A DNA stretch of 64,000 nt, taken from the NCBI GenBank assembly GCA_025153755.1, contig JAOALD010000003.1, positions 62,001-126,000 on the forward strand, given 5' to 3'. Shown piece after piece: positions 52,635-61,672 of the stretch. The DNA is from SAR92 clade bacterium H921 (GTDB lineage Bacteria; Pseudomonadota; Gammaproteobacteria; Pseudomonadales; Porticoccaceae). The notes beneath the pieces were generated by a model. It was not told where the DNA came from. It worked only from the letters and a program-made list of their open reading frames with translations, and did not search any database. A program made the position numbers and the translations under genes. How positions within the stretch are numbered: position 1 is the first letter of the stretch; the number at the start of each line of letters is the position of its first letter.

Positions 52635-54254
52635 ATGTCGGCTCACAGTGATATGGCACTAACAACTTTTGCGCAGGAAAAACTTGTCGAACTAAATGTT
52701 GAGGGTTATGGCAGCTTAGTCGATGCCTTTGACCAATCCTGTGCACAGTTTGCCACTAAACCGGCATTTCACTGCAATGGACAAACGTTAACCTTTGGGG
52801 ATATAGAAGCCTACAGTAGAAAGTTCGGGGCCTATTTGGCGGGTTCATGTGGTCTCCAGCAAGGTGATCGTATTGCTGTTCAACTGCCGAATCTGCACCA
52901 GTTTCCAATTGTGGTTTGGGGAGCGTTGCGAGTTGGTTTAACGATAGTTAATACCAATCCAATGTATACAGCGCGGGAGCAGTTGCATCAGTTTAATGAC
53001 TCTGGTGCTAAGGCGTTGGTCGTACTCAGTGATTTGCTACCGATTACTGAGCAGGTAGTGCCTCAGACTGGCATTAAAACAGTTATAACCACCCACGTCT
53101 TAGATATGGTGCAGGCCCAAGCAGCGCCGGTAAGTAATTTGCCTAATCTGGTTACACTACCTGATGCTCTGACCTTGGGTGCAGAGTTGGTTATGCCACA
53201 GCTAAGTATGAGCATGGATGATCTAGCAGTATTACAGTATACGGGGGGTACCACAGGCCCATCTAAGGGCGCCATGTTAAGCCATGGTAATGTATTTGCC
53301 GGTATGCGTATGTCCAAACTTAGTTTTGTTACCGATGCAGATGACGATGAGATCTTGGTTGCGCCTATGCCGCTGTACCATGTATTCGGTTTTACTATGA
53401 ATGTGGTTGGTGGTTTTATTGCTGGTAATTTGTCGGTGCTGGTGCCTGACCCAAGAGACATCGACAAGCTGATCGCGCTTTTGCGAAAATTTAGGTTTAC
53501 CTCAATGTCCAGTGTCAATACGCTTCTGCAGGGGCTGATGATGCACCCTGACTTTGACAAGATTGACTTTTCTCGCGTCAAAGCGATTATTGCTGGCGGT
53601 ACAGCTCTGGTCAAAGAGATTGCCGATCAATGGCGTGAGCGCACAGGCTCTGAGATTTATGAAGGCTATGGTCTATCCGAAACCGCGGCGGTTTTGACCT
53701 GCAACAATCCACAGAGTTCTCGTCTAGGAACTGTTGGTGTAGGGATGGTGGCTCAGGAAATTAAGTTAATTGATGCTGCGGGAATCACTGTCGACCATGA
53801 TGAGCGCGGTGAAATATGCGTGCGCGGTGCCCAGGTGATGCAGGGCTACTGGCAGCGTCCAGAGGCCACGGCAGAGGCAATTGATGCTGAGGGCTGGTTC
53901 CGTACCGGAGATGTTGGTGTGCTGGGCGCCGATGGTTTTGTCAGCATAGTAGATCGCATTAAAGATATGGTGCTAGTGTCCGGTTTTAATGTGTATCCTA
54001 ATGAAGTCGAAGATGTGGTCTACAGTCATCCTGATATTATTGAGTGTGCTGTGGTGGGTATTAAGGATCATAAAACTGGTGAGGCGGTAAAATTATTTGC
54101 GGTATCAACTAACCCGAATCTTTGTGAAGATGACATAAAAAACTATTGTCGCCAGAAGCTTACGGCATACAAAGTGCCCAAGGTGGTAGAGTTCTCAGAC
54201 GACTTACCCAAGTCGCCTGTGGGCAAAATTCTGCGTCGAGAGTTGCGAGATTAA
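52635..54254 (+). CDS. Long-chain fatty acid-CoA ligase, FadD-like
   Basis: 539 residues, adenylate-forming. Motifs: LQYTGGTTGPSKGAMLSHGN, IYEGYGLSETA, GWFRTGDVGVLGADG, DRIKDMVLVSGFNVYPNEVE and PKSPVGKILRREL. The TGGTTG P-loop and length are those of FadD. AAGGAA stands upstream of the ATG. It activates free fatty or related acids to CoA thioesters, linking the esterases and alkylsulfatase here to the beta-oxidation genes. Whether it is the housekeeping FadD cannot be told. Confidence 0.9.
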   Translation: MSAHSDMALTTFAQEKLVELNVEGYGSLVDAFDQSCAQFATKPAFHCNGQTLTFGDIEAYSRKFGAYLAGSCGLQQGDRIAVQLPNLHQFPIVVWGALRVGLTIVNTNPMYTAREQLHQFNDSGAKALVVLSDLLPITEQVVPQTGIKTVITTHVLDMVQAQAAPVSNLPNLVTLPDALTLGAELVMPQLSMSMDDLAVLQYTGGTTGPSKGAMLSHGNVFAGMRMSKLSFVTDADDDEILVAPMPLYHVFGFTMNVVGGFIAGNLSVLVPDPRDIDKLIALLRKFRFTSMSSVNTLLQGLMMHPDFDKIDFSRVKAIIAGGTALVKEIADQWRERTGSEIYEGYGLSETAAVLTCNNPQSSRLGTVGVGMVAQEIKLIDAAGITVDHDERGEICVRGAQVMQGYWQRPEATAEAIDAEGWFRTGDVGVLGADGFVSIVDRIKDMVLVSGFNVYPNEVEDVVYSHPDIIECAVVGIKDHKTGEAVKLFAVSTNPNLCEDDIKNYCRQKLTAYKVPKVVEFSDDLPKSPVGKILRRELRD

Positions 54255-54278
54255 AATAGTTTTAAGTGCTGATAATAA

Positions 54279-55184
54279 ATGAGAGACCAGGTGAATAAAG
54301 ATACGACAAAGTTTCTACAATCCAATGGACTGCGAATAGCCTACGAAGAATTTGGCCAACCCAGTGATCCGGTCATATTGTTGGTGGCTGGACTTTATAA
54401 TCAGCTGGTTCGCTGGCCGATAGAATTCTGTGAGCTACTGGTAGCTAAGGGCTTTCGTGTTATTCGTTTTGACAATCGTGATATTGGGCTCAGTGATAAA
54501 ATGGATGGGGTTAGAGCGCCGAGTTTATTTAGATTAATGCTCAAACATTATTTGCGTATTCCGGTCGATGCACCCTACAGTTTAGATGATATGGCTGCTG
54601 ACACAGTTGGTATATTAGATGCTTTAAATATTCAACAGGCCCATATCGTTGGCATGTCAATGGGAGGGATGATCAGCCAGTTAGTAACAGCAAAATATCC
54701 GGATAGAATTCTGTCTCTGACATCAATCATGTCTACCAGTGGTGAGAGAGGTATGGGCGTGGCCTCGGCTAAGGTGTCGGCTGCTATGCTGCGGCCCGTG
54801 ACGAAGGAGCGCAGTGCATTGGATAATGCAGTCAATATATGGCAGATGATTGGTAGTCCGGCCTATCCTATGTCCGATGATGATGTCCGCGCACTTATTA
54901 AAGCTGAGCATAAGCGCTCCAGTAATCCGGCAGGTTATATGCGCCAGATCGCGGCTATTCGTACCGCGCCTGGCCGGGCAAAATTATTGCGCACAATAAC
55001 CGTTCCGGTGCTGATTATTCACGGTAATCAGGATTTGTTAGTTCCCGTTAGTGGAGGCCTAGATACAGCGAAGTACATTGCCCATGCACAGCTCGAGTTG
55101 TTTGAGGGTATGGGGCATACTTTGCCTATTGCGCTGTTGCCGGATTTTGTCGAGCTGATAGTTAACCAAGCACACAGAGCGTAG
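54279..55184 (+). CDS. Alpha/beta fold hydrolase
   Basis: 301 residues. The core reads RFDNRDIGLSDKMDG, then the nucleophile elbow HIVGMSMGGMISQL, the acid in IIHGNQDLLVPVSGG and the His in EGMGHTLPI. No signal peptide, so it acts in the cytoplasm. It begins 24 bp after the fadD-like gene and is probably in the same unit. The group includes esterases, lactonases and C-C bond hydrolases; I cannot choose between these. Confidence 0.87.
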   Translation: MRDQVNKDTTKFLQSNGLRIAYEEFGQPSDPVILLVAGLYNQLVRWPIEFCELLVAKGFRVIRFDNRDIGLSDKMDGVRAPSLFRLMLKHYLRIPVDAPYSLDDMAADTVGILDALNIQQAHIVGMSMGGMISQLVTAKYPDRILSLTSIMSTSGERGMGVASAKVSAAMLRPVTKERSALDNAVNIWQMIGSPAYPMSDDDVRALIKAEHKRSSNPAGYMRQIAAIRTAPGRAKLLRTITVPVLIIHGNQDLLVPVSGGLDTAKYIAHAQLELFEGMGHTLPIALLPDFVELIVNQAHRA

Positions 55185-55264
55185 TGAAAAAATGCTACCC
55201 AAAAAAACCTATGGTAATTGGTTTTCTGATACTCTTGGCGAAAGTCATTGAATAGAGTCCTCAA

Positions 55265-56617
55265 GTGGATAGTTTCGGCGCCCTAAGTCTTGCTCCTACT
55301 GCTGTTGTAATCAGTATTGCCGTTTTAACTCACCGCCCTATATTCGCTCTTCTGTGTGGTGTAGTGTCTGGGTTATTGTTAATCGATCCTCGATTAGTGA
55401 TTGCCAGTATGGCCGACCTCAGTTTGCAAATTATGATGGATGACACCATTGGCTGGGTGATTATGGTCTGTGGGCTAATGGGCAGTTTAATTATGTTGCT
55501 TATTAGAACTGGGGCGGCGGCGGCCTTTGCCAGTAACATGGCGACTAGAGTGGATACCAGGAATAAATCTCTGCTGACCACCTGGTTTCTAGGCATGCTT
55601 ATTTTTATCGATGATTACCTCAATGCAATTGCGATTGGCTCATCGATGAAAAAGGTTACAGATCAATTTAAGGTCTCTCGATCAATGCTTTCCTACGTGG
55701 TCGATTCTACCGCTGCGCCTGCTTGTGTAATTGTGCCAATCTCAACCTGGGCGGTTTACTTTGCTGCGGTGTTAGAAGATACCGGCAGTGCAAGCGCAGG
55801 CGAGGGCATGGCCCTATATATTTCAGGTATTCCCTATATGTTTTATGCTTGGATTGCATTGTTTCTGGTACCTCTGGTCGCAACGGGGCGACTTCCATTA
55901 CTCGGGCCCATGAAGGGGGCCGAAGCTATGGCGCGACAGGGCGTATTAAGACTGGATGAGGTGGTCGAATTTGATACACCACATACTACTGATAGCGAGG
56001 GTCTGAATTCGTCTATGTGGACATTTTTACTGCCGTTAATATCGCTGATTGGGTTCTCATGGTATTTTGATATCGATGTTCTAAAAGGTGTGATTGTTAC
56101 GCTGGCTCTTACAGTTCCATTTTTACTTGTGCAGGGATTACTGCGGTTTAAAGGCGCCATGGAGGCGATTATGGATGGCTTTAAAACTATGGTACCCCCA
56201 TTGGCTATTGTTGTTGTAGCCTTTATGTTTAAGGCCGTTAATGATCAGCTAGGTTTACCACAATATGTGATCGATGGAGTATCTCCATTCATGTCGCCAC
56301 TTATGTTGCCGTTGGTAACCTTTATCACCATGGCTCTGGTAGCTTTTGCAACGGGTTCATCCTGGGGCGTATTTGCAATAGCCATACCTATTTTTATGCC
56401 TCTGGCTGCCAGTATGGATGTCTCTCTCCCGATCATGATCGGCGCACTGCTATCGGCAAGTTCATTTGGCAGCCATGCCTGCTTTTACAGTGATTCAACT
56501 GTTTTGGTAGCACAGAGCACTGGCACCGGGGTGATGGAGCACGCGTTGAGTCAATTACCCTATGCGCTAATAGCTGCCGCAGCCGCCGGTCTTCTATTTG
56601 TTGCAGTCGGCCTCTGA
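55265..56617 (+). CDS. NhaC-family Na+/H+ antiporter-like membrane protein
   Basis: 450 residues from a GTG start, with about 11 hydrophobic segments. The family's central motif is well kept: IFIDDYLNAIAIGSSMKKV, SYVVDSTAAPACVIVPISTW, and later ATGSSWGVFAIAIPIF and SFGSHACFYSDSTVL. NhaC-family proteins exchange protons for Na+, sometimes with organic anions. It is the last gene of the plus-strand run starting at the FadD-like ligase. Actual substrate not determinable; a role in sodium handling suits a marine cell. Confidence 0.87.
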   Translation: MDSFGALSLAPTAVVISIAVLTHRPIFALLCGVVSGLLLIDPRLVIASMADLSLQIMMDDTIGWVIMVCGLMGSLIMLLIRTGAAAAFASNMATRVDTRNKSLLTTWFLGMLIFIDDYLNAIAIGSSMKKVTDQFKVSRSMLSYVVDSTAAPACVIVPISTWAVYFAAVLEDTGSASAGEGMALYISGIPYMFYAWIALFLVPLVATGRLPLLGPMKGAEAMARQGVLRLDEVVEFDTPHTTDSEGLNSSMWTFLLPLISLIGFSWYFDIDVLKGVIVTLALTVPFLLVQGLLRFKGAMEAIMDGFKTMVPPLAIVVVAFMFKAVNDQLGLPQYVIDGVSPFMSPLMLPLVTFITMALVAFATGSSWGVFAIAIPIFMPLAASMDVSLPIMIGALLSASSFGSHACFYSDSTVLVAQSTGTGVMEHALSQLPYALIAAAAAGLLFVAVGL

Positions 56618-56648
56618 CTAGGTCTCAGCTCAGTAAAAAAGCAGGTAT

Positions 56649-56681
56649 AAAAAAAGGCCCCACAAAAATGACAGTGGGGCC
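56649..56681 (-). terminator. Rho-independent terminator of the thiolase gene
   Basis: GGCCCCAC (56656-56663) pairs perfectly with GTGGGGCC (56674-56681) around a 10-nt loop. The A-run at 56649-56655 becomes a T-run on the minus strand, directly after the stem. It ends the minus-strand thiolase transcript. Confidence 0.9.
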
Positions 56682-56734
56682 CTGAGGGGGAGAGTCGGTT
56701 CAAGCGCAGCCCGATAAAGTCGCTTTTCAGGCTA

Positions 56735-58015
56735 TTATCTCTCGATAATAGCTGTGACACCTTGGCCACCAGCAGCGCAGATAGAGATAAGACCCCGACC
56801 TTCCCCTTTTTGTTCCAATATTTTTGCCAATGTAGCAATTATTCTTGGCCCAGTAGCGGCAAAGGGGTGACCAGTGGCAACACTAGACCCCTTTACATTG
56901 AGTTTTGAGCGATCAATGCTGCCTAGCGCTCCCTCTAATCCGAGCTTTTGCTGGCAGAAATCTTTATCTTCCCATGCTTTCATCGTGCACAGCGCCTGTG
57001 CGGCAAAGGCTTCATGAAGCTCATAAAAATCAAAATCCTGGAGGCTTATACCTGCACGCTTTAACATGCGCGGAACGGCGTAAGCCGGCGCCATTAAGAG
57101 ACCTTCACTGTCTTCACCCTGAGAATAAAAGTCGACTGCGGCGACCTCGCTAAAGGTTAGATAGGCCATAATGGGAAGATTGCGCTCGTTAGCCCACTGT
57201 TCACTTGCTAATAACACTGAAGCAGCGCCATCGGTTAATGTAGTTGAGTTAGCTGCAGTAAGTGAGCCATTTTCTCGATCGAATGCAGGCTTTAACGTAG
57301 CCAACTTTTCGATCGGTGTGTCTCGCATAATACCGTCGCGCTTAATACCTTCAAAGGGACTAATAAGATCATCAAAAAAGCCTTCATCATAGGCTGTTAG
57401 AAGATTTTGATGACTTTTCCAGGTTAGTTCATCTTGAGCTTCACGGCTAATATTCCATTGTTTAACCATACGCTCGCAGTGTTCACCCATGGATAGTCCC
57501 GTGCGTGGCTCGGCATTTTGAGGCAGAGAGGGCAGGATAAAACTGGGGCGAAAACGCAATAATGTCTTGAGGCGCTGACCTAATGTTTTGGCCTTGTTTA
57601 GGTCGAGAATCATACGGCGGTATTTTTCATTGAGGGCAATCGGCGCATCGCTAGCCGTGTCTGTGCCGGCGGCAATGCCCACATCAATTTGGCCGAGGGC
57701 AATTTTATTGGCCACAAGAATTGCGGCTTCCAGACCGGTACCACAGGCTTGCTGGACATCATAGGCTGGTGTTTCCAGCGCCAGGCCAGAGTTTAATGTG
57801 GCTTCTCGGGCTAAGTTAAAGTCACGAGAATGCTTCATTACAGCCCCGGCAGCGACCTCACCTAGACGCTCACCCTCAAGATGGTAGCGTTGCACCAGCC
57901 CTTGCAATGTGGCTGATAGCATATCCATATTGCTAGCGTAGCTATAAGCCGTATTACTGCGCATAAATGGGATTCGGTTTCCGCCAATAATGGCAACTCT
58001 ACGTATTTCGCTCAT
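56735..58015 (-). CDS. Acetyl-CoA C-acyltransferase, FadA2/FadI-like
   Basis: 426-residue thiolase. The active Cys lies in DVQQACGTGLEAAILVANK, the His in SSVATGHPFAATGPRI and the second Cys in ISICAAGGQGVTAI. At this length, with the insertion after KHSRDFNLAREA, it belongs to the FadI/FadA2 group, not the shorter FadA. It is divergent from a high-molecular-weight FabG, the same arrangement as fadA2/fabG4 in Mycobacterium. Transcription ends at the terminator at 56649-56681. Confidence 0.91.
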   Translation of the reverse strand: MSEIRRVAIIGGNRIPFMRSNTAYSYASNMDMLSATLQGLVQRYHLEGERLGEVAAGAVMKHSRDFNLAREATLNSGLALETPAYDVQQACGTGLEAAILVANKIALGQIDVGIAAGTDTASDAPIALNEKYRRMILDLNKAKTLGQRLKTLLRFRPSFILPSLPQNAEPRTGLSMGEHCERMVKQWNISREAQDELTWKSHQNLLTAYDEGFFDDLISPFEGIKRDGIMRDTPIEKLATLKPAFDRENGSLTAANSTTLTDGAASVLLASEQWANERNLPIMAYLTFSEVAAVDFYSQGEDSEGLLMAPAYAVPRMLKRAGISLQDFDFYELHEAFAAQALCTMKAWEDKDFCQQKLGLEGALGSIDRSKLNVKGSSVATGHPFAATGPRIIATLAKILEQKGEGRGLISICAAGGQGVTAIIER

Positions 58016-58094
58016 AGGAAAGGTTCCAAAATAAATTAATTAGTATTATTGCTCAGATTTCACCGATTAACAGTAACCAATATGCATTCTTTAT

Positions 58095-58137
58095 CCATTG
58101 GCTTATGGTTTTTCTAAATTGGCATCTCGGCCAATGG
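58095..58137. promoter_or_regulatory. Spaced inverted repeat in the divergent thiolase/FabG region
   Basis: CCATTGGC (58095-58102) and GCCAATGG (58130-58137) are perfect inverted repeats 27 bp apart, within the 183-bp gap between the divergent genes. This is a candidate operator or a paired site for one regulator controlling both directions. Confidence 0.4.
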
Positions 58138-58198
58138 TCTTGTAGAGTCACGAGGTACACTTCCAACTTGCTCTGTTTTGATCCAAAGGATTGCTCTA

Positions 58199-59536
58199 AT
58201 GACTGACCGCTACTTAGAACTTGCTAACGCCAATTTCACTAAAACTATTTTTGATGGTCTGGGCTTACCGACTCCAGTGCTACTCAAACGAGAAAATCAG
58301 ACCAATCCGCACCAACTGCTAGGTCAAGTCCTTGTGGCAGGGAGCGAAGGTGCAAGTTTCACTCAGGGTATACTTAAAATGCTTCAGGCCAGTTCTGTGA
58401 CTATGGCAGAGGATAATAGCTGTGACAGCGCTAGTCTGGTTTTCGATGCCTCAGGGATCGCCACCGCAGAGCAGAGTAGCCAGCTGTATGAGTTTTTTAA
58501 CCAACATCTAAGCTCACTACCTAGGAGCGGGAGGGTTGTTGTGGTCGGTCACCGCCCAGAGGCTCTCGCGAACACGACCCATGCTACCTTGCAGCGTGGC
58601 TTGGTTGGATTTGTAAAATCTCTCGCCAAAGAAATAGGGCGCAAGGGCGCGACTGCCAATTTACTCTATGTCGATAAAGGTGGTAAGGCTGCAATAGAAG
58701 CGCCTCTTAGATTCTTGCTGTCAGCCGGCTCGGCCTTTATGAATGCTCAGGTGGTTAATGCATCAAAACCTGTTGTGAAAATAAATGGTGACTGGACTAA
58801 ACCACTAGTCGGTAAATCAGTTGTGGTGACAGGAGCGGCCCGCGGTATAGGGTTGGCTATTAGTCAGGTCTTGGCTCGTGATGGAGCCAAGGTAATTGGT
58901 ATCGATATACCCCAGGCGGAGGCAGAGTTAGCCAGTGCCATGGCCAGTATTAATGGACTCAGCCTGCCCTTAGATATCACTAGCGATGGTGCCTGTGACG
59001 TCTTGGTGAAATTTTGCCTTGACCACGGCAACACATTGCACAGCATTGTGCACAATGCCGGCATTACAAGGGATAAGATGCTTAGTCGCATGACTTCTGT
59101 GCAGTGGGATCTGCTAATGCAGGTTAATCTTGGTGCCGCTCAGCGAATCAACGATGCCTTATTAGCCACTGAATTACTCGACAATGGCGGTAAAATTATC
59201 GGTGTAGCCTCGATTAGTGGCATCGCTGGCAACGTCGGCCAAACTAATTATGGATTCTCCAAGTCCGCAGTAATTGGTATGGTCGATAGCTTGGCCAAGC
59301 CCCTCGCTAAACGTGGCATCACCATTAATGCGGTAGCGCCGGGCTTTATTGAGACCCAGATGACGGCTGCAATCCCCTTTATGACACGCCAGATGGGCCG
59401 CCGATTATCGTCCCTCAGCCAGGGCGGGTTGCCGATAGATGTTGCTGAGGTAATTGGATTCTTTGTTAGCCCGCAAGCCGCAGGGATCAATGGTAATACC
59501 GTACGGGTTTGCGGGCAGAGTCTTCTGGGCGCTTAG
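58199..59536 (+). CDS. High-molecular-weight FabG-like 3-oxoacyl reductase (FabG4-like)
   Basis: 445 residues, about 200 more than ordinary FabG. The N-terminal half is a degenerate Rossmann-like domain with no intact nucleotide motif. The C-terminal half is an active SDR: VVTGAARGIGLAISQVLARD, VHNAGITRDKML, and the catalytic NYGFSKSAVIGM with Ser in GVASISGIAGN. The start is ATG 58199, preceded by AAAGGA; a TTG seven codons earlier is unlikely. HMW FabG enzymes are NADH-dependent and reduce 3-oxoacyl-CoA. It is divergent from the FadA2-like thiolase. Its stop codon overlaps that of dapD by two bases. Confidence 0.9.
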   Translation: MTDRYLELANANFTKTIFDGLGLPTPVLLKRENQTNPHQLLGQVLVAGSEGASFTQGILKMLQASSVTMAEDNSCDSASLVFDASGIATAEQSSQLYEFFNQHLSSLPRSGRVVVVGHRPEALANTTHATLQRGLVGFVKSLAKEIGRKGATANLLYVDKGGKAAIEAPLRFLLSAGSAFMNAQVVNASKPVVKINGDWTKPLVGKSVVVTGAARGIGLAISQVLARDGAKVIGIDIPQAEAELASAMASINGLSLPLDITSDGACDVLVKFCLDHGNTLHSIVHNAGITRDKMLSRMTSVQWDLLMQVNLGAAQRINDALLATELLDNGGKIIGVASISGIAGNVGQTNYGFSKSAVIGMVDSLAKPLAKRGITINAVAPGFIETQMTAAIPFMTRQMGRRLSSLSQGGLPIDVAEVIGFFVSPQAAGINGNTVRVCGQSLLGA

Positions 59537-60561
59537 TTCGAGTTATGTAGCTCCGAATTAAGCTCTACAGCGGTTTTGTTAGTCAGACATTCAACAGCCC
59601 CTGTCACTGAGTTGCGGCGAAATAGCAGATCGCTTTTGCCCGACAATGCTCGTGCCTTAAGCTTGCCACTAACCTGCTTTTGATCGTCTAGCATGGTAAC
59701 CACAGTGCCGGCCGTAATGTAGAGACCTGCCTCTAGGGTGCATCGATCGCCGAGGGGAATACCTAGTCCGGCATTGGCACCTAACAGACATTTTTCACCC
59801 ATCGAAATAACCATGCTGCCGCCCCCAGATAATGTTCCCATAATTGACGCTCCGCCGCCGACATCGGTGCCAGCTCCACAGTAAACGCCCGCGGAAATGC
59901 GACCTTCTATCATATTGGGACCTTCGGCTCCGGCATTGAAGTTAATGAAACCTTCGTGCATAACCGTCGTACCTTCACCCACGTAGGCACCCAACCGAAC
60001 TCTCGATGTATCAGCAATTCGCACGCCACTGGGTACTATGTAGTCTACCATCTTGGGGAATTTGTCCACACAGTTTACGGTCAGTGGCTGTCCTTCCATA
60101 CGCGCCTGAAGTAATCGCTCCGGCAACTCTTCAATATCAATAGCTCCAGCACTGGTCCAGGCAATATTTTTAAGGATACCGAAAATTCCAGTTAGATCGG
60201 TGCCGTGGGGTTTAACTAATCGATGAGAGAGTAGGTGGAGCTTTAAATACCCTTGCGCAACCGACATCGGTGGTGAATTCTCAGCCAGCGCCACAGCAAT
60301 AATAGGACGGTTTGAGGCTGCGAGTTGTTGAACGCTTGCTGCCAGATCAGAATAACCATTGTGGCTAAACGCAGATTGCATAGCCGCTAGTTGCTCACTG
60401 CTCGGCTCAATCTCGCCGTTGGTGAGACCTAGGCTAACGGCTACGATATCGCTAATTTCCTGTTCTGGGTTTAATAATGGTGACGGATAAAGCACTTCTA
60501 GCCACTCACCTCGACTATTTTTACTGCCGACACCTATTGCAAAACTGTACAGATTACTCAT
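59533..60561 (-). CDS. dapD: Tetrahydrodipicolinate N-succinyltransferase
   Basis: 342 residues from ATG 60561 (MSNLYSFAIGVG), with GAAGAGAG upstream; an earlier in-frame ATG adds five residues of no homology. This is the long DapD form found in Pseudomonas-like gammaproteobacteria. The C-terminal part shows the left-handed hexapeptide repeats: RIADTSRVRLGAYVGEGTTV, AGVYCGAGTDVGGGASIMG and LLGANAGLGIPLGDRCTLEA. It adds succinyl from succinyl-CoA in lysine/diaminopimelate biosynthesis. dapC, the following enzyme's gene, is 1.1 kb upstream on the same strand. Confidence 0.95.
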   Translation of the reverse strand: MSNLYSFAIGVGSKNSRGEWLEVLYPSPLLNPEQEISDIVAVSLGLTNGEIEPSSEQLAAMQSAFSHNGYSDLAASVQQLAASNRPIIAVALAENSPPMSVAQGYLKLHLLSHRLVKPHGTDLTGIFGILKNIAWTSAGAIDIEELPERLLQARMEGQPLTVNCVDKFPKMVDYIVPSGVRIADTSRVRLGAYVGEGTTVMHEGFINFNAGAEGPNMIEGRISAGVYCGAGTDVGGGASIMGTLSGGGSMVISMGEKCLLGANAGLGIPLGDRCTLEAGLYITAGTVVTMLDDQKQVSGKLKARALSGKSDLLFRRNSVTGAVECLTNKTAVELNSELHNSN

Positions 60562-60578
60562 GCTTTCTCTCTTCAAGA

Positions 60579-60923
60579 TTAATTAAAAATTGTTTGATAT
60601 TGCTCGGCTTTAAAACCGACAGTAATTGTTCCATCTAGATCCAGCACGGGGCGCTTAATTATTGCCGGATACTTCAAGAGCAGTGCGGTCACATTAGATC
60701 GGTTAACTCCATTTTGGTCGTCGCTATCCAGCTTACGCCAGGTGGTACCTCGACGATTGAGAATGGTTTCCAATCCTACTTGATCAATCCAGCCATCTAA
60801 AGTAGCGGCATCTATGCCGTCCGTGCGCACGTCGTGAAAGTTGTATTCAACGCTATTGTCGGTAAGCCATTTACGCGCTTTTTTGATCGTGTCGCAGTTT
60901 TTAATTCCATACAGAGTGATCAC
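60579..60923 (-). CDS. ArsC/Spx-family reductase-like protein (YffB-like)
   Basis: 114 residues from GTG 60923, chosen because AAGG sits 9 nt upstream and homologues begin with this ITLYGIKNCDTIKKARKWL strand; a frame start 11 codons earlier is possible. Thioredoxin-like ArsC fold with one Cys in the GIKNCDTI loop. RRGTTWRKL and IIKRPVLDLDG (Arg-Pro cis turn) are typical. In many gammaproteobacteria this gene lies between dapC and dapD, as here. The family may reduce glutathionylated substrates; true arsenate reduction is doubtful. Confidence 0.88.
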   Translation of the reverse strand: MITLYGIKNCDTIKKARKWLTDNSVEYNFHDVRTDGIDAATLDGWIDQVGLETILNRRGTTWRKLDSDDQNGVNRSNVTALLLKYPAIIKRPVLDLDGTITVGFKAEQYQTIFN

Positions 60924-60966
60924 GTTTTTACCTTCTTTAAACTTGAGAGACAGCATAGCAAAAGAG

Positions 60967-61620
60967 CTATGGTTTATGGGCTATAAATGGTCTTTTACGA
61001 TTCGGATAACAGGTGGTGCAAATATCACAAACTCGGCCATCACAGCCCCGCGCAGAACAGTATTCGCGGCCATAGAAAATTATCTGTAAGTGTAGGGCAT
61101 TCCATTGGTCTCGGGGAAACAGCCGTTTTAAATCTTGTTCGGTTTGCTTAACGTTTTTGCCTTTGGTCAGTCCCCAGCGTTGTGCCAGTCGATGAATATG
61201 GGTGTCAACGGGAAACGCCGGGTGGCCGAAGCCTTGGGACATAACTACGCTGGCGGTTTTGTGGCCAACGCCGGGCAGGGTTTCCAGAGCATCCATATTC
61301 TCGGGTACTTCGCCGTTGTATTGATCAACCAGTATTTTCGACAGGTTGGAGATGGCGCTGGATTTTTGAGGTGCTAGGCCACAAGGGCGCACTATTTTAT
61401 AAATTGTGTCCAATGGGACATATTGCATGTCGAAAGGATTGTCCGCCTCGTTAAACAGTGCGGGAGTGACCTGATTAACACGAACATCTGTGCATTGGGC
61501 GCTGAGTAAGACGGCTACCAATAACTCGAAGTTATTGCGGTGATCGAGGGGCACCGGGATCTGTGGATACAATTCGGCGAGCCGTTTTAAAATAAATGCT
61601 GCACGTTCTTTTTTAAGCAT
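60967..61620 (-). CDS. nth: Endonuclease III (Nth-like DNA glycosylase/AP lyase)
   Basis: 217 residues. The helix-hairpin-helix and catalytic Lys are in ALETLPGVGHKTASVVM, the catalytic Asp in FPVDTHIHRLAQRW. It removes oxidised pyrimidines and cuts the AP site. The C-terminal Fe-S region is unusual: EYCSARGCDGRVCDICTTC has five Cys, with spacing that does not follow the usual C-x6-C-x2-C-x5-C. It lies between dapC and the yffB-like gene. Gammaproteobacteria commonly carry nth with the rnf genes, so this may be a second copy or a variant form. Confidence 0.9.
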   Translation of the reverse strand: MLKKERAAFILKRLAELYPQIPVPLDHRNNFELLVAVLLSAQCTDVRVNQVTPALFNEADNPFDMQYVPLDTIYKIVRPCGLAPQKSSAISNLSKILVDQYNGEVPENMDALETLPGVGHKTASVVMSQGFGHPAFPVDTHIHRLAQRWGLTKGKNVKQTEQDLKRLFPRDQWNALHLQIIFYGREYCSARGCDGRVCDICTTCYPNRKRPFIAHKP

Positions 61621-61672
61621 TGTCAGTCCTTTAATTTATCTATTTTTTCGGCTTTAACGTTGCTTATGCCTG

